A stretch of 64,000 bases of DNA from Bagarius yarrelli (Eukaryota; Chordata; Actinopteri; Siluriformes; Sisoridae). The notes beneath the pieces were generated by a model, which did not search any database, had not been told where the DNA came from, and worked only from the letters and a program-made list of their open reading frames with translations. Where the stretch lies: the NCBI GenBank assembly GCA_005784505.1, contig VCAZ01000125.1, forward strand, positions 310,001 to 374,000, given 5' to 3'. Below, piece by piece: positions 46,195-59,497 of this stretch. The translations under genes were made by a program, and so were the position numbers. The stretch's first letter is position 1. Every line of letters starts with the position of its first letter.

Positions 46195-47809
46195 CACTGA
46201 AAGTAGTATATAATTCCAGCACACATGAGAGCAATGAGAATGTTTTTCCAACTAGAGCCAGTTCTCTCCTTCCCTTTCTCTCATTCTCCACCTCTTTTGT
46301 CATCCTTCACTGCCGCATGAAGCATAGTATAGGAAATCCTTCACCATCATGTAACGCTCCAATTGTCAAATCATCTGTACACCAATGTACATAATGGATA
46401 GTGGTGTTCAGTTTTGAAAGTGAAACCCATGGATAACAGGGTCCATCTGTGGTTTCTGCATATTTCAGCATGTGTGTAAAGGAGAATAAAAAGAATCCAT
46501 TTTTTCAGCATTTAGGACACATATTTACTTTGTAAGCTTATGGGCTAGTGTATATTCAGTGGTTTAACAAATCTGCGGCCGTACAGTGCTCTTCCTCCAT
46601 CGATCACAGCCACATGAGAGTGAGATAAATGAGGAGCAGCTCTCAGAGCCTGGCAGAGATATATTACAGTCTGGCAACAGGTAGACCCTTTCTTCCTCTT
46701 GTAAATAGGCCAGGGACCTCAAATCCTGCCTGATGCCATATCCAGGAGAGAAGAACCCTGGCTGTGAGTAGAAATGTAGCAGTGGTAAAAATAAACGGGT
46801 AAACCCTAAACTAAAGTGGTCTTCCAGTTGCGTTGGTGAAGAAAGATAGGCATGAAAATAAGTAAGCCAGAGCAGATCGTTTTTATCCTTTTAATCACAC
46901 CTATATTATGTTACAGCAGACTGCTGTTTGGTTTCCTTCATATTTGCTGAATATTCCTAGGACTGAATTCATGATGTCATACCATTTTGTATACCCGAAA
47001 CTAAATACTAAATTATAATTGCTTATGATGGTCCATCAGAAGTACATCGTAATGGACAATTCCCTTATAAAGGCTGTGATAGTAATCTTTTTCTTTGGTT
47101 TACATGTGCACCAAGAAATGCATCATGTTTAATGTTTAGTTTTTTATTTTGCCTGGGTTTTTTTTGTTATTTATTGGGTTTTTTTATGTTCTTGATTTGA
47201 ACCTTCTATAACACCTTTCTAAGGAAATTCTTATGCAGAACTTCCACAAACCAATAAACTAGATGGCGCTAGATGAGACCTTTCCTTGGTATATATAATT
47301 GATTGATACCTTTTAATATTTTCATCGTTGTTAAACACACTTGTTTAATCCAGACTGTCCCGTCAGTGTTACATACATTCCTCTCATTTTTTTCGGTCAA
47401 CTCGATCCTGTTTCTGTTGTTTATCACTATGGAAAGTTCTTCCTCTTGCAGAATAACTGAATAATATTCCTGCAGTTCTTTACAACTCTGATTGTTTCTT
47501 TAAAATTGCTACCTCATTCTTTATTAAACACATCAAATATAATGTAAAATATAGTTTTCTTTCTGTTATAGGTTTTCAGCACTGTTTATCTCATAACTTA
47601 GTGAAATAGAGAACTGGGGAAGTGTTCAAATAAATGTATTTATTTATAATTCTTTTATTTATATATTTCTTTTCTTTAATAATAAAGTTGGTCTAATTAA
47701 AGTAAGTTTTAAGGTGCAGTAGGACATTTTGGAAAATGAACATGCACAGACTGGACAACATTATTACAGCATTATTACTATATATCATGTCAGTCACCGG
47801 TGAGAAGAT
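45601..47809. other. intergenic; CA repeat and one complex stretch
   Basis: Apart from the CA microsatellite at 46115-46192, 46560-46760 is more complex and GC-richer than its surroundings (aatctgcggccgtacagtgc). No gene is recognised. Confidence 0.5.
46115..46192. repeat. (CA)n microsatellite
   Basis: About 38 CA units with one CATA interruption near 46130. The Cys/Val repeat frame on the minus strand (45974-46303) is produced by it. Confidence 0.97.
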
Positions 47810-47838
47810 TTTTAGTACCGTTAGTAACGGTACTAAAA
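47810..47838. repeat. perfect palindrome, 13-bp arms, 3-nt loop
   Basis: The left arm ttttagtaccgtt (47810-47822) is exactly complementary to aacggtactaaaa (47826-47838), with loop agt. Confidence 0.9.
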
Positions 47839-47864
47839 TACCAAACATAAAAACAGTACCTGAT

Positions 47865-48240
47865 TGTCAGGACCTGGTCAGGATTTCTGGGTGCGTTACC
47901 CTGCCGGGCCACCGGAGGGCAACAGAGAGATTTTTTGTGTGTTTAAGTAGTGGCGATTTGCTCAATGTTCGTTTATCACCTGTCCATGTGTCATGTGTCA
48001 ATTTTTTTATTTTAGTCATGTGTTCCTCATTATGTGTCTGGTTTAGTTAATTGTTTTTCCAATTAGGTTTAGTATTTATACCCCTGTGTTGCAGTCTGTC
48101 TTTGTTTTGCTTTGTCGCAAGTCACGGTTGGTGTGCATGTCAAGTTATGCTCTATATTTAGATTAAGGTTCTTATTCATGTCATGTCAAGTTTTGTTAGT
48201 TTCATGTTCTAGTTTGTTAATGTTAATTTGTTGTTTTTAA
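47865..48240. repeat. possible dispersed repeat, T/G-rich
   Basis: The layout gccgggccaccggagggcaa, caggtt-like and many tcatgtg/gtttag/tttagtatttataccc words recalls an unclassified fish repeat with alternating 'gtcatgt' and 'ttagt' words. There is no second copy in the window and no ends are defined, so confidence is low. Confidence 0.3.
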
Positions 48241-48271
48241 AAAAAATACTGTGTAGGGTTAGTAAATGCTG

Positions 48272-48307
48272 GTAATTTACGAATGTACGAATACATTCGT
48301 AAATTAC
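48272..48307. repeat. perfect palindrome, 16-bp arms, 4-nt loop
   Basis: The left arm gtaatttacgaatgta (48272-48287) is exactly complementary to 48292-48307, with loop cgaa. A third attcgt-containing word follows (acattcgtgata), so the palindrome may have formed by local duplication. Confidence 0.9.
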
Positions 48308-50614
48308 ATTCGTGATAACTTCATGTTACTATCAAAACACACCAAAATCTAATCACACCATATTCCTACCTGTTCAAAAGAAATACTGTAACCATGATGT
48401 CATATTTTGGCACTTAGACCATTTTCAGACCCTTTGACTCTTGTTGTAATTTGATATTAAAACAGGGACGCTGAGGTTTGCACATATATATGTTGACAGG
48501 CAGGTAGGAAAGCCTATTATTATGTTCGGAACCAACATTTTAATTGGACAAACATTTCTTAGTCCTACACCTTCTACAGAAAATATAAATACATTTAGAC
48601 CACTTAAATTAACGATTGCTATCGGGATGTGAAGAGACTTTCAACCAGCAGAACAAACAATGTTTCTGTAGAGAAAACACCCATTGTCCCTTTATATAGT
48701 ACTACAACAGTAATTAAGACAAATACTTTATTACTCTAGTATTGCAATATGTTCAATAACTATCATTTAAATTACTGTATTATTTTATATATAAGGAAAA
48801 ACACTTGAATGAAAAGGGTCTTCATGTCTGTGTTTGTGCCATACTAGTCTCTTCCTTTCGCTTGTGAAGATCTGTGTTAAGGGATGACTGTATAGTATTG
48901 CCCTTGGGGCATCTCTGTTAATAATTATCAATTAGCCTTCACAAAGATGGTTCCATTTAAATGGTACGGTATTCTAATGCTATGATAATGTAATATATTA
49001 ACAATTTGTGCACAAACCTATGCACCTTTAACACTAATACTAGGAGACAGGCTGAACTAAATTACTTACAGATACAGTTGTGGCAGGTACTGGTTTGGAT
49101 TTGCATTACAGTACACTGATTTATTGGATGCAAAGTGTTTAACAGTGATGCCTGTTATTCCCCCCCCCTCTTTCTTACTCATTCAGTCTTTATCACACAC
49201 ACTGCTTTCCACTGGCTTTCTTCAATGTGTAATATTAGTCAACAGGAGACCAGCTGTTTGGGACCATAGACAATACAGTATGCCCCCTTCCTTTCTTTTT
49301 TTGTCTTACAGAATGCCCCTATTCTTATAAAACTTTGCTTTGTTTTTTGCTCTTGTTACATCCACACTGGCACAGTTTCTTGTATCTGTATGTGAATAGG
49401 ATATGATCACCTTGTTTCCCACTCTACCCCAGCCTCCACTCTTTGGGCCCCAGCCTGAGTTACACCAGATGTGGACCCTTGCTGTGTAGACGACTAATTG
49501 ATTTTCACCCTGCTACAATCTGCCTATTGTGAGTAATCCAATAAATGTTTGAAGAATTACATAAATATTTGTACCTTATTGAAAAAAACCTATAAGGGTC
49601 TCCAGCGGTTCTCGTGAAATAGGAAGAGCAAATGATTTACTGACATGAAATGTATTAAATATTATTTTTCAGCAGTTTGCAACAAAAAAGAAAATGTTTA
49701 CATATAAGGCTCGACTTATACGATATATAACTTAGAATTATCCATTAGGATACGGCTGTGTGCCCTAAAATGTATGGGTTTTTTTTGCGTGGCTAAAAAA
49801 AACTTGACAACCTATATCGACTTAATTTAATAATTTGACATCATGTTTTTCTTTGTCTGTGACTACATCTAAATGTATGTGTGTAGTTTTGTCTTTTACC
49901 GACATCACATGTTTTTTACACTGCTTGTGTGTGCGTCTGTGTAGCAGTGTCTCAGGCCAGGCTGTAACAGTGATGGATGGCCAGTGTGTGTGGAGGCCGT
50001 TATTATTTGTTATGTGAGCGGGTGTGTGTGACAGGCATTACAGGCCATACACCTGCTGCACAAGCGGAATGGCCGAGCCGGGAGAACAGCTGGACACATT
50101 GATTTAGCTGCTCACTCCACAGCCTGCAGGAACAAATCAAGCAACAGCTAATAAAACCTGCCTTTATGATCAGAGTCCAACTGCCCTCAAAACAACTGCC
50201 TACATCATGTGTTTCTCTAACACCCGCTACAGCTCAAAATTAAATCCTGAACTAAGGTGTCATTTCTGGCTTCTAATGTCTTATGTCTGGGCTTAGGGGT
50301 GTTTGCTGTTGGTATGGGCCTTAGAATAAATTTCAAGCACTATTACTGACTTTGCTTCCTTTTTTTGAATCTTTATATGTGTATATGTGGGAATGTGTAA
50401 CTGATCTATTTATGCATTCCAGAAAAGTTGTTTTTACATTTGATTAAACCAAAAATTAAAAAAAACTTTTAAACCACATGAGCCAATTATTTTTTCCCTA
50501 ATAGAACATAAATAACATAGCAAATGTTTAAACTGATACATTTTACACTTTCATACACTAAATAAGCCCATCTAAAATAAATGGGACAGGGATATGTTTA
50601 CCATAGTGTAGCAT
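48308..50614. other. intergenic; one complex stretch, no gene recognised
   Basis: AT-rich in general. 49960-50170 is GC-richer and complex (gcggaatggccgagccggga, cattgatttagctgctcact) and may be conserved non-coding DNA. Confidence 0.5.
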
Positions 50615-50850
50615 CTCTTCTTTTTTTCCAAACTGTTTGAAAATGTCTGGACATCGAGGTTATAAGTTTCTGGAGTTTTGGTGTTGGAATTTGGTCCCAT
50701 TCTTGCCTGATACCGGTTTCCAGCTGCTAAAGAGTTTCTGGTCGTATTTTTTGTTTAATGATGTGCCAAATGTTCTATGGGTAGAAGATCTGGACTGCAA
50801 GCAGGCCAATTCAGCACCCGGACTCTTCTACTACGAAGCCTGTACATTTT
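50615..50850 (-). pseudogene. Tc1-like transposase C-terminal remnant
   Basis: The minus strand reads, with frame changes, ESGC/LNWPACSPDL-like remains near 50815, followed by LETGIRQEWDQIPTPKLQKL and ITSMSRHF. This is the C-terminal region of a Tc1-like transposase (the PxSPDLxPIE region and the following R-QEW block). Stops and deletions break it. Confidence 0.75.
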
Positions 50851-50944
50851 GTGCATAAAAGTGTACAAGTTTTCCGTTTAATTTAATAAACATTTGTTCT
50901 ATTGTGAATAAAATATTGGCCCATGTTATTTAAGTGTTTTAGTT

Positions 50945-50973
50945 TTTTATTCATTCATTTTTTATACCTGCTT
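50945..50973 (-). mobile_element. SINE remnant, left piece
   Basis: tttattcattcattttttat and acctgctta match the tail end of the SINE at 18619 (attcattcattttctaaacc, cgctta). The continuation of the same SINE lies after the LINE at 51628. Confidence 0.6.
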
Positions 50974-51627
50974 ACTGCATCGTTTCGGATCGTAAGACCC
51001 TGCAGAGGACAGTGAGAACAGCTGAGAGGATCATCGGAGTCTCTCTTCCCTCTATAACGGACATCTACACCACACGCTGCATCCGCAAAGCTAAGAGCAT
51101 TGTGGAGGACCCCACACACCCCTCACACGCAGTCAGGACACTCCTGCCCTCTGGAAAAAGATACCGTAGCATTCGGGCCCTCACAACCCGAATGTGTAAC
51201 AGTTACTTCCCTTAAGCCATCAGGCTGCTCAACACACTGACCTGAACTACCTCAACCTACACATATGCACACACACTCAAGCCAACAGGCTGCTCAATAT
51301 GGAACTAACCTACCTCAACACACACACACACACATACACACACACATTTAACACTTAAAACGTTAAAAAAAACAAAAAAACATACCTGTCTTACCTGCAC
51401 ATTTTACAATCTGGTTGGTGCTATTGAATGTTTTGTTCTTTATTGTCTTTTTTGCACTGTCTTTGTGAGTTTTGTATTCTTAATTGCACTGTATGTTTTG
51501 CACTGTTTGCACCAGGTTGCACACATGCACTTTATGTTTGTTCTGTTCAGTGGCTCTTTGTTTCATTTCATTGTGTACTGCATCTGCTATATATGGTTGA
51601 AATGACAGTGAAGCTCCTTGAACTTGA
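50974..51627 (+). mobile_element. Rex1/L2-like LINE, 3' end, inserted in a SINE remnant
   Basis: 51000-51215 encodes TVRTAERIIGVSLPSITDIY-type sequence and LLPSGKRYRSIRALTTRMCN, the C-terminal end of reverse transcriptases of this LINE group. A 3' region with CA runs follows, ending in gctatatatggttgaaatga, cagtgaagctccttgaactt. The 5' part is missing, as is normal for truncated LINE insertions. A short duplication (ctta) may flank it. Confidence 0.8.
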
Positions 51628-51664
51628 ACTTATTCCCTAATTCAGGGTCACAGGGATCTCATTA
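51628..51664 (-). mobile_element. SINE remnant, right piece
   Basis: cttattccctaattcagggt-cacagggatct is the same as 18650-18674 in the nested SINE at 18619 and continues the left piece at 50945. Confidence 0.65.
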
Positions 51665-52990
51665 AACTTATCAACGTTATCACTCTTTAGTCAAAGGTGA
51701 TACATTTCTACATAATGAAGAGAAACTCAAGCTACAGGTTTTTGTGTAAACAGGTTCCTAGTATTTGATTAGTATACGCAATCATGCTGACATAGTCAAA
51801 CATGGCTTCAGTAGTTCATTTGTGTGCTTCATGTGCAATGGACAATTCTAAGACAGTCTTTGTGATGGGTTGTCTAATTAGAAGATGCTGTGCTGTGATA
51901 TGCAGCTGTACATAAGGTGTCTGGTATGTGGCTAAAGTGGAAATCCTGGGATAACAGAAGTCTCATTGTTAGCACTGAGAGGTATGGTTTGCAGACAGGC
52001 AAAGAGAATGGGAGACAAACTGAATTCCAGCGGATTGGACATGGCTCTTGTTTCAGTCGGGTTTGTATAGCACACAGACATATAAAAAGCGCACACATAC
52101 ACACACGTACAAGAGGCGAGGACGCTGTATGGTTGAGGTTTAGCTGCTATATCCGCATACACATATCAAATCATCTGAAATATAATGTGCATCAAAGGTA
52201 CACCGAAATAAACAGTTTCTGAAGCAGAATAAACAGTAGATCAAATACCGGCTGATCTATATTTATAAATGCATAGGCACTTTAACCATTTGTTTTTCTA
52301 GTCTTATAATATCTATGACTTGGAAACAACTGGTTGTTGAGGCTGGGAGTAATCTTGTTGCCACAGAAGGAGAATAAGACGGAAAGGGCATTCACGCACC
52401 TGTTAAACACCCTGTGGTTGGTGTTGTGCTGCCAAAAGAAGTGCTATACTAAATTTTCTTCCATTGTTTAACAAATGACACTTTATAGCGCCCATAATGA
52501 CCCTAATGCTCAGTGAGAGAGTGTGAGGCCAACTAACAGGCCGCAGCTTAATATCCGAGATTGTCGCAATGATAACAGGTCCAAAATATTAATAGGAACA
52601 TTATAGTATAAGGTACAATATATGTAAGGAAAGTTCATTTATAAATATTCATTTACAATAGATTAACATTGGTTTACATTATTCAAGGAAGATATACAAT
52701 AATTTATTCTGTTATATGATTATCTATTGAAAATGCCTTAACCAAGAAATTACAAATACTTTTCTTAAAAACTCAAAAAAAAAAACATTGAAGACAATCA
52801 GACATATAAACTGCCTGAAGCAGTTGAGGTGGTAGTAATAAAATGTGTTTGAAGAATCTGAGTAAACTGAAAAGCTGAGTGGCTCTGACAGCTCAGACTC
52901 ACACAACCGAACTCTCTGATAGAAGCGTGGACTAAACCTGGATCTGATATGCTAAAGTGATCAGTGTGTGTGTGTGGGTGTGTGTCTATA
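51665..52990. other. intergenic, no gene recognised
   Basis: Mixed composition. Open frames at 51874-52222 on both strands have no domain. AT-rich from 52550 on. Confidence 0.5.
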
Positions 52991-53560
52991 TAGTCTAAAT
53001 AGCTATAGTTATATAGCTATAGTTATATATAGCGCTTTTAAACAATCAAGATTGTGTTAAAGCATCTTTACAGAATCCCATCAAAAAGAGTGACCGCTAA
53101 CTAAAACACTAAGTTCTGTTTAATTAATATCTGTAAATTAAGAGTCCCCAACTAAGCAAGCCAGAGGCGACAGCGACAAGGAACCAATACTCCATCCGTG
53201 AGAGATTAGAGGAAAAACCTTTAGAAAAACCAGTAGGTTATCCATGCTGCAGCAAAGTTTCTCTGGTTTTGTCTGGATGGCCGTCTAGAAGACAAGATAT
53301 TACTGAGAAACTGCCTAATTGTCTCCAAGTGCTGATCCACCAACTGGGCTAGATACAGACTGAATCTGGTTGCGACGTTGAGCTCGGAATAAAGAAAGAA
53401 ACAGACGTATGTTAGTGTAGATGCCCTTATGCTATACAAATAAATTGTCTGGTGTTTTCAGTACAGTGTTGACAGAACTGGGCTAATAATATGTTTATAC
53501 TTCCTGGTTCTAGTGAGAACTCTGGCTGCTGCATTTTGGACCAGCTGGAGTTTGTTCATT
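52991..53560. repeat. possible dispersed fish repeat
   Basis: It contains atatagcgcttttaaacaatc, taaagcatctttacagaatc, ccagaggcgacagcgacaag and gctgctgcattttggaccag. These words recur in widespread unclassified teleost repeats, as I recall. A short tandem tatagctatagtta occurs at about 52998-53030. There is no second copy in the window. Confidence 0.4.
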
Positions 53561-53586
53561 AGGCGTGTGTGTGTGTGTGTGTGTGT
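53561..53586. repeat. short (GT)n microsatellite
   Basis: About 12 GT units following ggcgtgtg. Confidence 0.9.
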
Positions 53587-56500
53587 AAAAGATGTAAGGT
53601 AATTTTTTTGTAAATTTTATATGTAGTATTTAGTAGATGCAGTATGAAAACTAGCATGTGTGTAAATTCCTATAAAAACGTCGTTTTCCTACAAGGCTCA
53701 CATATAAGTTCGCTAATACCGCCAGGTGCTTAAAGCTAAGTAAGCTATGTAAGATGAGCCTTAAGTCAGATGGGCAGAAGCCACAGCAGTGTTTCATCAT
53801 TCTTTTTCCAGACCCTGATCAGGCTCAACATGGAGCTTCCCAGTGATCATTCTAGGGAAAGGACATGATTAGAGCTGCTAGAAGTCCTGCTCCTAATCAT
53901 ATTGCTTTTACAAACTTCTATCCATACATTACCATTGTAAATGTACAGACTGAAGTCTATAATCTGTCAACAATGTGCAGATAATATTAGTCAATTTCAT
54001 AGCTGAATTTAGCAAAATGTATAGCCCCTGGCAACAATCTGGAACACTTAAACATTTTAGAGCAACTGAACAAATCACAGATATGACACAAAATAAAGAT
54101 TTGTTTAATAGCTGAACATTCTGGCTTTGCAAAATTTAAAACATTTTTTTTTAAATTTAAAAGTAAAAAAAAGAAAATAGAATTGTTAATATTAAAGGGG
54201 AAAATGTAGCTAGCATTCTAAACATACAAATGAGTCTTCATTTAACTGAACAGGATTTTCTGATTTATTGAACTAATTAAACAAAAAAAAAAAAGCAAGA
54301 GAGATTAACTAAAACAATGAAATGGATCCTTAAAGATTAAGGAAGACATCAATGTATCAGAATTGAATCTGTTTTATTTGGTGCTGTTCTAATAAATCAT
54401 ACAAAAATAATAACTTTTAACTTTCTGAAGAAAGCAAACACATTTCGGTACTCATTTACGATAAGAGGTTATATTTCAAACCCTTTTTTTATTTGATAGT
54501 AAAAGGTTTTGGTGGTGGATAATAAAGCATCTTACCACATCTTACCTTACAACTGCTATTCCAAAAAGTTAGCACTTGTTTAATATATATATTTTTTCAT
54601 TGGTGTAAAAAGTAAAAAGCTGTGTGAATTTCCACTGTTTGGTGATTAGAATGTTTAGAATTGTGAATTGCTATTCCATATCTTGGTTATAATAAAAGCA
54701 GGACATTTTAGAAATAAAAACGGTTTTAAAAAAACTAATTTTAAATTATTTGAAGTAGTTTTTACAGCACCAGAGCAATGTTTCTATTATTGTACTGAGA
54801 AACAAATTTACAATTTCAGTTTCGTCTTTTTTTGGTCTAAGCTTTCCTTTTACAACATTCCCATCTTGATTGCTCCAAATTTTAAACACGGCTGACTAAT
54901 AACAACGAACATTGTTTGCTACACTATGATGAATTGTCTTTTGAAATAAGTTTTATAATCGATTGTTTTTACTTAGCCAAAGTCCAAAGATTAATTTGCA
55001 TTTACGATTTGGGTTGGTGTTTATTTCCAGATTTCTTCCACTGCTTAAAAAAAAGGAAAGATTTTGTTTGTACTACTTGCAATTGATGCTGACACGAGTG
55101 ATCTGCACAAATTCTCTCAACAAATAAAACATGACATGTCACTGCAACTGGGTTTATACTTCTCAAATCTAACTAAACTAGCTTTCATTCACCTAAATTC
55201 GACTGACAATACTTGCAAAAGTCAGAGATCAGAGTCAAGTATATGACTAACCAATTATACCAAGCAGGTGCTAATAATTAATAATAATAAAACTCAGAAA
55301 ATAATTTTCTATTTTTCAAAGTATTCCTATTTTACAGTATGTTTTCACCTTTCTTTTGCACAGTACTGTATGTACATATATTATACTGACATGTGGTTTC
55401 TATTCTCATGGGCTTTTGAGTAGGTTAGTGCCTCATGAGCTGAGGTCCATGATCAGACAATCACACAAAATCTAGGGAAGATGAATCAATGGCTAGGCTT
55501 ATAGAAGTATATACTGGGCATAATTGGAGAATGTGCTATATGAAAAAAAAACCCCAGACAATACAGAACACTTTAGCAATCAAAAGTCAAAATAATTCTT
55601 ATGAGATTTACAATGTGTTTGAAATAAACACACTTTAGTGCACATTTGTTACAGTAGTTTATAGGCAGATGTTTGCAGATGTTCTACAAGCTTTATTGAC
55701 TTATCTGTTTTTTGTGTATCTGTCCTGTACAGTTTTCACTCATCTCTGCAGATTACCTGTATCTACACCTGCAGTAGCGCACTAACTGGGGGTGGAGGGT
55801 GGTCAGTTAGGATATTTTTAAGGGGCCACCAGGTTTTTACTAGCAACAGTACTTGCAGTAATGTGATAGGAAAAAATTTTAAACCTCTATATACAAGCTA
55901 TATAATATGGAGGGGCGATAATAAAAATCTAATGTGACTACACCAGGTCATCGTTTCTGCAGGTTGTATATGTTTCTCACAGTAATATAACTGTTCTGGT
56001 TCTGTGGCTGATTCATACACATGCTCACAGCTCCTAAGGAACAGCCATTAAATTATGTAAAGAGGAAAGGGCTGCCAGACAGAAAATTAAGGAGGAAAAA
56101 ACTTTTCAAGTTGAAATATTCAGCCGACACAACTGCTGGGCCTCAGACGTCCCTTTATGGCTCTGAACCCCCAGCTCTCAGCTGAGTTTCCGCCTTGATT
56201 TTCCAACTATAGGAAGCTGTGTGGCACCCCAGCGTCCCCCACCCCTACAACCCAGCTTGACTCGAACTTGTCGATTTACAGCACCTTTTTAGCTCACGTG
56301 TCAAGGCGCTGTTGAGTCAGTCAGGGCTTAACAGGTCCAGTTCACCACCAATAGGCACTCTGTAATCCAGAGGGGCCGTAACCATTTGTAAAAGTCATCA
56401 TCCTGCTTTATGCCTGTGACCTTCAGAGCGTCCACATGCTGTAAATATCCAAACAGGCTCAGTAAAAATTCAGAACTAGCCAGTCCACCTCACAGCATGA

Positions 56501-57689
56501 TACGCAAATATCTTTTATCAACCTTCAAGTCTACAAAACTTGAAAAAAAAGTGGTGAGTAGTCAGTAGTCAAAGGAAGGAGTGAGGTTGAGCGAGTCTGA
56601 CCTGCTGTCACAGAAAAGCTACTGAAGCACGAATGCAGCTGAAGATACAAAAGTAAACCATTCATTGTGTTGAAGCTGTTATGGTATCTGGGGTCTTAAG
56701 GCCTTTAGGGCTGTAGTCTTTTTTCATGCACTTTTTCATTACATTTGATAGTCAGTTCTAAGGAGGGTCAGTTCCTCAGGACACTGTGGCATATATTATC
56801 TAGATGTATTTCAGTATCTTTGTAGGATGTCTGTAGACAATAATATTTATTTTAAATACTATGACTCACAAGCACATGTGTTACAAGCATTTTATATGCT
56901 TTCACTTTCAACTTTTTTTGATGTTACAGTAGCATAACAATAACAGTCCGCGTGTTAATGATATGTCAGTCATTAGTGATTCGTTCATTTTAAATAAAAA
57001 TCCTTAGCTTGACTCAGGAACAACAAGTTGTCACGAAGAGTGATTCGTTTATTTTGTATTAACTGTGCATGCACGACATCCTATATCCTGTACAGGAAAC
57101 AAGTCATTGGAACCAAGTCATTCTTTCATCTTGTGACAGTGTCATAGGCGAAGTGGAGTGGGAGCGGAGCGGAGCGGAGACAGGAGTGGAACAACGTGAT
57201 TTTGCTTGGAGTTTTGAGCAGGTTTGCTTGGAGTTAGAGTCAGAGCGCTCAACTAACGCAAGTTCAACTCATGTTATCGACCCATTAAGTAAATGCATAG
57301 AGCATAAACAAATTCATATGTTGCTAAACAGTTAATGAAGTGGATTTCCTTAAGTACTATCTAGCTATAATAAAACATTACAATTATTACAATTTATACT
57401 TTGGTTTCTGCGATTTGATTTGGTTAGATATTGTGTTTTGTTTATTGTGTACCAACCGTTGACCTGTCCCTTCCACTATTGCGAAAACAGAAACAATTAG
57501 TTGATCTCCCAAGTCTTCAGGCCAGAGTTGTTATTTCATCATGTTGTTTATTCATCATGTGACCAGTTTTTGGATCAGTATCTTACAGTCAATAATATTA
57601 ATGTAATGTTGTATAATACAACTGTAAAACTTAAATAACTGACTTTTTGTGTGTTTGTAAGGAAGGTTAGGAATTTCTAACTAATTCCT
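53587..57689. other. long intergenic stretch, no gene recognised
   Basis: AT-rich, apart from 56000-56480, which is the most complex and GC-rich block of this interval (ctgctgggcctcagacgtcc, gttgagtcagtcagggctta) and a candidate for conserved non-coding DNA. 57140-57190 has a short ggagc repeat (gggagcggagcggagcggag). The frame at 57069-57335 is not recognised. Confidence 0.5.
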
Positions 57690-58348
57690 TAAGAAATCAA
57701 ATTTAGGTCCAGACTTGATAACTATACATCACCTGTAGTTATTCATAATGAAAATATCAGACAGGTCAAAATGTACAAGTATGTAGGAGTGTCAGTGGAC
57801 GATATGCTGACTTGGAAAGATCACATTAATACTCTCTGTAGAAGAGTAAAGCAGGGTTTTGTCGTCTTAGGCCTTTCGGAATGAGAAGGAGGATACATTT
57901 GTTGCTCTCCATGTCTGTGATAATGAGACAAGAGTCTATCGGTTAAGTTAAAAACAAAATTGTTTAATTTCTTAAAAATCCGTTTTAAGATAATATATAT
58001 GATTTAGCCTGTCATAACAACTTATTAACCCTAGCTAATAATATAGTAGCTAAACCTTATCATGTTCTCCATAATGAGTTTGTATTATTACCATCAAAAC
58101 AGAGGTCTCGAGCTTCAACAAGCTTTCATTTGGTTATCAGGTTATCCTTGAGCTGAATATAACACTAAATCAAACATATAGTGTAGAGTGTAGAATTTGT
58201 AATGTACTGTAACATGTAAGTGTAATGTATGTGTTTGCTGATGTTGAATGTCGTAAACATAGATACTATTACGCAAGAAAAATGTCAGACTTGTCTAACA
58301 ATAAAGTATTATTATTACTATTATTATAATTATTATTATTATTATTAT
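57690..58348 (+). mobile_element. L2/Rex1-like LINE 3' remnant with TTA-repeat tail
   Basis: 57774-57827 encodes YKYVGVSVDDMLTWKDHI, the conserved block after the reverse transcriptase palm in L2/Rex1-like LINEs (typically Y-L-G-V...W..HI). Diverged 3' sequence follows, then caataaagtattattattac and an ATT-rich microsatellite (58310-58348). Stops and deletions interrupt it. Confidence 0.75.
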
Positions 58349-59448
58349 GTTGTCACATCATATGATAAAAGAACTCAGAGATTCAGGAGATAAATTAAGC
58401 ATTTCTGTTTCAGGTACAGACTGCATAGATTAGGTTTATAGGCCTGGCATGTGAGGAACAGAAGACTTGGACCCAAAGACTCTGGAGACCCAAAGACTCT
58501 TTTTCTGGTATAAACTGCATGGTTTCAGCCTAGGAGAATGTGACATGACAAAAATAGGAAAACTTTGAGGTGAGGTAAACTAACAGACTGCAGAGTTTAA
58601 AGCTAAACAGTGAACTAATCATTTCTCTTTTCTACATTTTGGCCCTGGTTGATTTATACTTTTGGTGGCTCTTAGTTGGTCAGTCTTATTACGGTATACG
58701 GTATATAATACTCTCTTCTCTTTACACCTAATCTGTAGTAATTTATTTAGCTTTACAAGTGTCAGGCTTTGTAATGGTTCATGTTTCCTATTAAATCTGG
58801 TTTCGGATGTTGTTAAAAATCAATTTTTGAATGTTTCCTCTATTTGTGTGCATTTGTTTTTGTAATCCTAATACTAAATTCTTTTTTTTTCCCAGATCAT
58901 TGATTGTCCCTATAACCACCTTACCATACATACACTACATCAAAAGGTGTCTTTTTAATGCAAGTACTCAGACCTTTGGACAATCAGACAGGAATTTAGT
59001 GTCTTAGAATTATTGTTTGACTTCCTTTAAATCCACATCAAAACTGTTAGAAAGTCAATACTAAAGCAGTAATGTGATGTCAGGCTGTCATAAATATTTC
59101 AATACACAGTTTGCATTAACACTCTCACCTATACAAAATCATTACACATAGTAAAAGACTGAAAACCCTACTTTCTGTTTTACACACATGTTTGAGCATT
59201 AAACAAACCCTGTTGAAGACAGGACCCCAGTCAGGATTGTGCCAGGATTCATGTCACTACTCGAGTTTTAATGCCAACGCTTCTGATGATGGGTGAAGTC
59301 ATCTGTCAACAGCACATCTGGCCAACAGGAGAGACTCACAATTGTCCAGTATGTGTTTTATACCCCAAACACACACAAACACACACTTCCAGTCATTAAC
59401 TAAACAATAAACTATAAATAATAGAGGTATTTCAGTCATATATTTTGG

Positions 59449-59497
<49 letters not shown>

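Noticed and set aside
45974..46303. Minus-strand frame with a long Cys-Val run
   Set aside because: Produced by the (CA)n microsatellite.
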